The position numbers were made by a program, and so were the translations under genes. From UBA1479 sp963976055 (GTDB lineage Bacteria > Pseudomonadota > Alphaproteobacteria > Rhodospirillales > Casp-alpha2), in contig CAXBJB010000001.1 in assembly GCA_963976055.1 (NCBI GenBank), positions 1-64,000 of the forward strand: DNA of 64,000 nucleotides. Reading direction: 5' to 3'. The first letter of the stretch is position 1. Each line of letters begins with the position of its first letter. The notes beneath the pieces were generated by a model. It searched no databases, had not been told where the DNA came from, and saw only the letters and a program-made list of their open reading frames with translations. Shown here piece by piece: positions 61,514-64,000 of this stretch.

Positions 61514-63760
61514 ATGCCTGATGATGAACTGGGGTCTTTCTCTTCTGACCCGGAAGTAAAGATAAAGCGGCGTGTTTTCAGGCTTCCCATGGCGTGGAGT
61601 CTGATTCTTGCGTTTGTCCTGATCACGCTGGCAGTGTTTTCCGCCATCATCTACTTCAATCACTATCACAACGCGGCTCTGACCTACGGCTACACGGCCA
61701 AGGCGATCAGCGATGTGGCGCAGCGGATCAAGGTCCGGGTCGACGCGACACTCAGTCCGGCCCTGGCCCTTGCCGCCGACGCCGAGGATCTGGTGTGGTC
61801 GGCGGCGGGCGAACCCTTCGGCCCCGAGGCCAGGCGCTATGTCGCCGGCTTCATGGAGGCCAATCCCCAGATCTCCTCCGTCTTTTTCGCCGCCGGGGAT
61901 ACGGACTTCATCCAGGTCTACAATGCCATTCCCGGCGAAACCATTGATTGGGGCAAGGTCGCGGTGCCCGTGGGCACGCGTTTCGTCGTTCGCCATCTGC
62001 GGGGGCCCGCCGACCAGGTGCGCGACGAAACCTGGACGTTCCTGGACGCCGCGAAACGGCCGGTCGGCGAACCGTTCCACCGCAGGCACCGGTTCGATCC
62101 GCGTACCCGGCCCTGGTACAAGGCCGTCGCCAACGAGGACGGCGTCAAATTGTCCATGCCCTATGCCTTTGCGACGCTGAACACCGTGGGGATCACCGCG
62201 TCAAAGCGCGTCGACCGCGGCGTATTGGGGGTTGATATGACTCTGTCGGGGGTGTCGCGGGTGCTGGAGAAATTGGATATCGCCGGCAAGGGCAGCGCCA
62301 TCGCCTTCACCCGCGACGGCATGGTGATCGCCCATCCGGACAAGCGGAAGATCGTGGTCCGTGACACGAATGGAACCCTGCGGCCCGCGCGGATCGGGGA
62401 TCTGGACGATCCCATCGCCGAGGCCATGTTCGATGCCGCCCGGATCGGCGCGCGCCTGGTTGCCCGGGTCCAGTCGATGGATGCCTTCATCGGCGCCGAA
62501 CCGCTTGCCTTTCTCGACGACGAACCGGACCTGATCTCGTTCGATGTGGGCGGAACGCCGTTCGTGTCGCATATCGTGCGCCTGGAAACCCAGATCGGCG
62601 CGGACGCCTTCCTGGGGATCGCGTTGTTGAAGGCCGAGGTCCTCAAGGGCGTCGCCGGCCTGACCATCAACAGCCTGGCCCTGTCGCTGCTGTTTCTTCT
62701 GGGCGGCACCCTGCTGATCGTCCTCGTCGCCCGCAACATGGCGCGGCCGATCGCCGATCTGGCGCGGGAAACCAACATCATTCAGCGCCTCGAGTTGGAC
62801 GAACCGGTAAAGACCCGGTCGCGGGTCGCCGAGGTGCAGGATCTGGCGGCGGCGATCGGGGCCCTGAAGACCACGCTACAGGGGCTCGGTCGCTACATCC
62901 CCCGGGGTGTGGTCCACAACCTGATCAAGGAAGGAAAACTGCCCGAACTGGGCGGCCAAAGCCGCCAGGTCACGGTCATGTTCACGGATGCGGTCGGCTT
63001 TACCAAGCTGGGCGAATTGATGAATCCCCAGGACCTGATGCGCAAGCTGTCGTCCTATTTCGAAGTTCTGTCGGCGGAGGTTCTTGCCGAGGGCGGCAAC
63101 ATCGACAAATACATCGGCGATGCCGTAATGGCCGTGTGGAACGGTGTCGAGGACGACCCCGAACACACCGCGCGCGCCTGCCGGGCCGCCCTGAAATGCG
63201 CTGCCGAAAACGACCGCCTGAACGATATGTGGCGGTCCTACAAATGGCCGGAAATCCACACCCGGTTCGGATTGCACCAGGGCGAGGCGGTGGTCGGCAA
63301 CATCGGCTCGCGCACGCGTATGGACCACACCACCATCGGCGCCTGTGTTAACACGGCGTCGCGCCTGGAAGGCCTGAACAAGGCCTACGGCACCCGCATC
63401 CTCATCAGCGACGTCGTGCGCAATAGGGTGGTGGACCGCTTCCTGGCGCGGCCCGTCGACCGGGTCCGGCCGGCCGGCAGCACGCAGCCGATCATGATCT
63501 ATGAACTTCTCGGTGCGTTGGACGGTGACGATGCCATCGCGGCATCGCCCGAGGCGCACCGGCGCTGTGCGCGCTGGGCCGAAATCTACGACGCCTATCT
63601 GGCCCGCGACTGGACCGGCGTGGGATCCCTCATCGACGCCTTTCTGGCGGATTTTCCCGATGACGGCGTCGCCCTGGTGTACCGGGAACGGGCCCGGCGC
63701 TATGCGTCGGTGCCGCCCGCCGACGATTGGGACGGGGTCGAGGTTTCCGACCGGAAATAG
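61514..63760 (+). CDS. Cache-HAMP class III adenylate cyclase
   Basis: This 748-residue sensor cyclase has membrane helices at about 26-48 and 380-405 enclosing a Cache-like periplasmic sensor (FDPRTRPWYKAV near 195), then a HAMP segment and the cyclase domain (about 484-655). The metal Asp residues are in VMFTDAVGF and YIGDAVMAVW; the specificity and transition-state residues are in MDHTTIGACVNTASRLE, with Asp favouring ATP. It probably makes cAMP in response to an outside signal. The last 90 residues are a helical tail. No partner gene is adjacent. Confidence 0.92.
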   Translation: MPDDELGSFSSDPEVKIKRRVFRLPMAWSLILAFVLITLAVFSAIIYFNHYHNAALTYGYTAKAISDVAQRIKVRVDATLSPALALAADAEDLVWSAAGEPFGPEARRYVAGFMEANPQISSVFFAAGDTDFIQVYNAIPGETIDWGKVAVPVGTRFVVRHLRGPADQVRDETWTFLDAAKRPVGEPFHRRHRFDPRTRPWYKAVANEDGVKLSMPYAFATLNTVGITASKRVDRGVLGVDMTLSGVSRVLEKLDIAGKGSAIAFTRDGMVIAHPDKRKIVVRDTNGTLRPARIGDLDDPIAEAMFDAARIGARLVARVQSMDAFIGAEPLAFLDDEPDLISFDVGGTPFVSHIVRLETQIGADAFLGIALLKAEVLKGVAGLTINSLALSLLFLLGGTLLIVLVARNMARPIADLARETNIIQRLELDEPVKTRSRVAEVQDLAAAIGALKTTLQGLGRYIPRGVVHNLIKEGKLPELGGQSRQVTVMFTDAVGFTKLGELMNPQDLMRKLSSYFEVLSAEVLAEGGNIDKYIGDAVMAVWNGVEDDPEHTARACRAALKCAAENDRLNDMWRSYKWPEIHTRFGLHQGEAVVGNIGSRTRMDHTTIGACVNTASRLEGLNKAYGTRILISDVVRNRVVDRFLARPVDRVRPAGSTQPIMIYELLGALDGDDAIAASPEAHRRCARWAEIYDAYLARDWTGVGSLIDAFLADFPDDGVALVYRERARRYASVPPADDWDGVEVSDRK

Positions 63761-63828
63761 GCCCGCGGCAAAATTTCATCGTCCGGTAACTTGAACGGCC
63801 GGGTTTCCAGGACCATCTAGCGAAAGAT

Positions 63829-63848
63829 ACCAGAACAGACGTTCTGGT
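63829..63848. promoter_or_regulatory. 20-base inverted repeat before the 2Fe-2S gene
   Basis: ACCAGAAC-AGAC-GTTCTGGT is a perfect repeat of 8 bases with 4 between. It lies in the 165-base gap after the cyclase and about 80 bases before the next ATG, with no T-run, so it looks like an operator more than a terminator. Its core GAAC-N4-GTTC resembles Bacillus-type LexA sites, but the alphaproteobacterial type differs. Confidence 0.45.
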
Positions 63849-63925
63849 GGCGGGCGGTTGCCTGCCCGGATGCCAACGGGGGCGCCGGTACGGGGCGGCG
63901 ACAAATCAAATAGGGAAGTCGAAAA

Positions 63926-64000
63926 ATGCCGAAACTGAACATTAACGGCGTCGACCATCAGGTCGATGCACCGGACGATATGCCGTTGCTTTGGGCGATC
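63926..64000 (+). CDS. 2Fe-2S-binding oxidoreductase subunit, N-terminal fragment
   Basis: Only 25 residues lie in the window, starting PKLNINGVDHQVDAP and ending PLLWAI. This is the usual first strand pair of the small 2Fe-2S subunit of xanthine dehydrogenase-type molybdenum hydroxylases (isoquinoline oxidoreductase alpha subunit-like); the cluster cysteines would follow outside. GGGAAG lies before the ATG. The gene is cut by the window edge. Confidence 0.72.
   Translation, partial: MPKLNINGVDHQVDAPDDMPLLWAI

Overview
The window is chromosomal DNA from a high-GC alphaproteobacterium, most likely of the order Rhodospirillales. The evidence is gene content: a CcrM-type cell-cycle DNA methyltransferase, ornithine-lipid genes olsB-olsA, a TIGR02302-type membrane protein, the ethylmalonyl-CoA pathway, a complete polyhydroxybutyrate (PHB) module, an alphaproteobacterial LexA-type box, and lone conserved proteins such as DUF2125 and DUF1127. 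No rRNA, tRNA, CRISPR array, prophage or insertion sequence was seen. Nearly all of it is ordinary core chromosome, densely packed on both strands with many 4-base start/stop overlaps.

Layout. 0.2-7.4 kb: a small secreted protein, two tandem FliL-like membrane proteins, a pair of rSAM/selenodomain-associated glycosyltransferases, a radical SAM protein behind a LexA-type box, a CPA2 antiporter and rnhB. 7.5-12.1 kb: ccrM with a cluster of its own GANTC sites in the leader, ornithine lipid genes, dCMP deaminase and an M19 dipeptidase. 12.1-21.2 kb: a carbon and cobalamin block with 3-hydroxybutyryl-CoA dehydrogenase, the B12 adenosyltransferase, methylsuccinyl-CoA dehydrogenase, crotonyl-CoA carboxylase/reductase, ethylmalonyl-CoA mutase and a TetR regulator. 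21.3-29.1 kb: a degenerate GIY-YIG-like protein, a methyltransferase, aminopeptidase P, a DUF1127 protein, tlpA, argH and lysA. 29.2-36.2 kb: the TIGR02302 protein, an MJ0042 zinc-ribbon protein, ftsEX, a YdcF protein and an acyltransferase. 36.4-42.4 kb: class II ribonucleotide reductase, ChaC, DUF2125, YqgE and a copper pair. 42.4-47.8 kb: an aromatic amino acid/hisC operon and small enzymes. 47.9-52.2 kb: katG, an EamA exporter and an FG-GAP protein. 52.2-56.7 kb: phaB, phaA, phaC, a PhaE-like partner and phaR. 56.7-64 kb: an FGE-fold protein, ZntB, queG, queC, queE, a class III cyclase and the start of a 2Fe-2S oxidoreductase subunit.

How the genes fit together. The PHB genes and the ethylmalonyl-CoA genes share acetoacetyl-CoA and 3-hydroxybutyryl-CoA, so the window holds both the storage and the assimilation branch of acetyl-CoA use. 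Ethylmalonyl-CoA mutase and class II ribonucleotide reductase need adenosylcobalamin, which the PduO-type enzyme makes; QueG also uses cobalamin.

I found no wholly new multi-gene system. The most notable signals are regulatory or overprinted: two TTGC-N6-GCAA operators before phaR, a 215-base out-of-frame overlap of the PhaE-like gene and phaC, a phaAB terminator whose loop holds the next gene's start codon, four GANTC sites before ccrM, a LexA-type box before a radical SAM gene, and FNR-type palindromes before phaA and katG.
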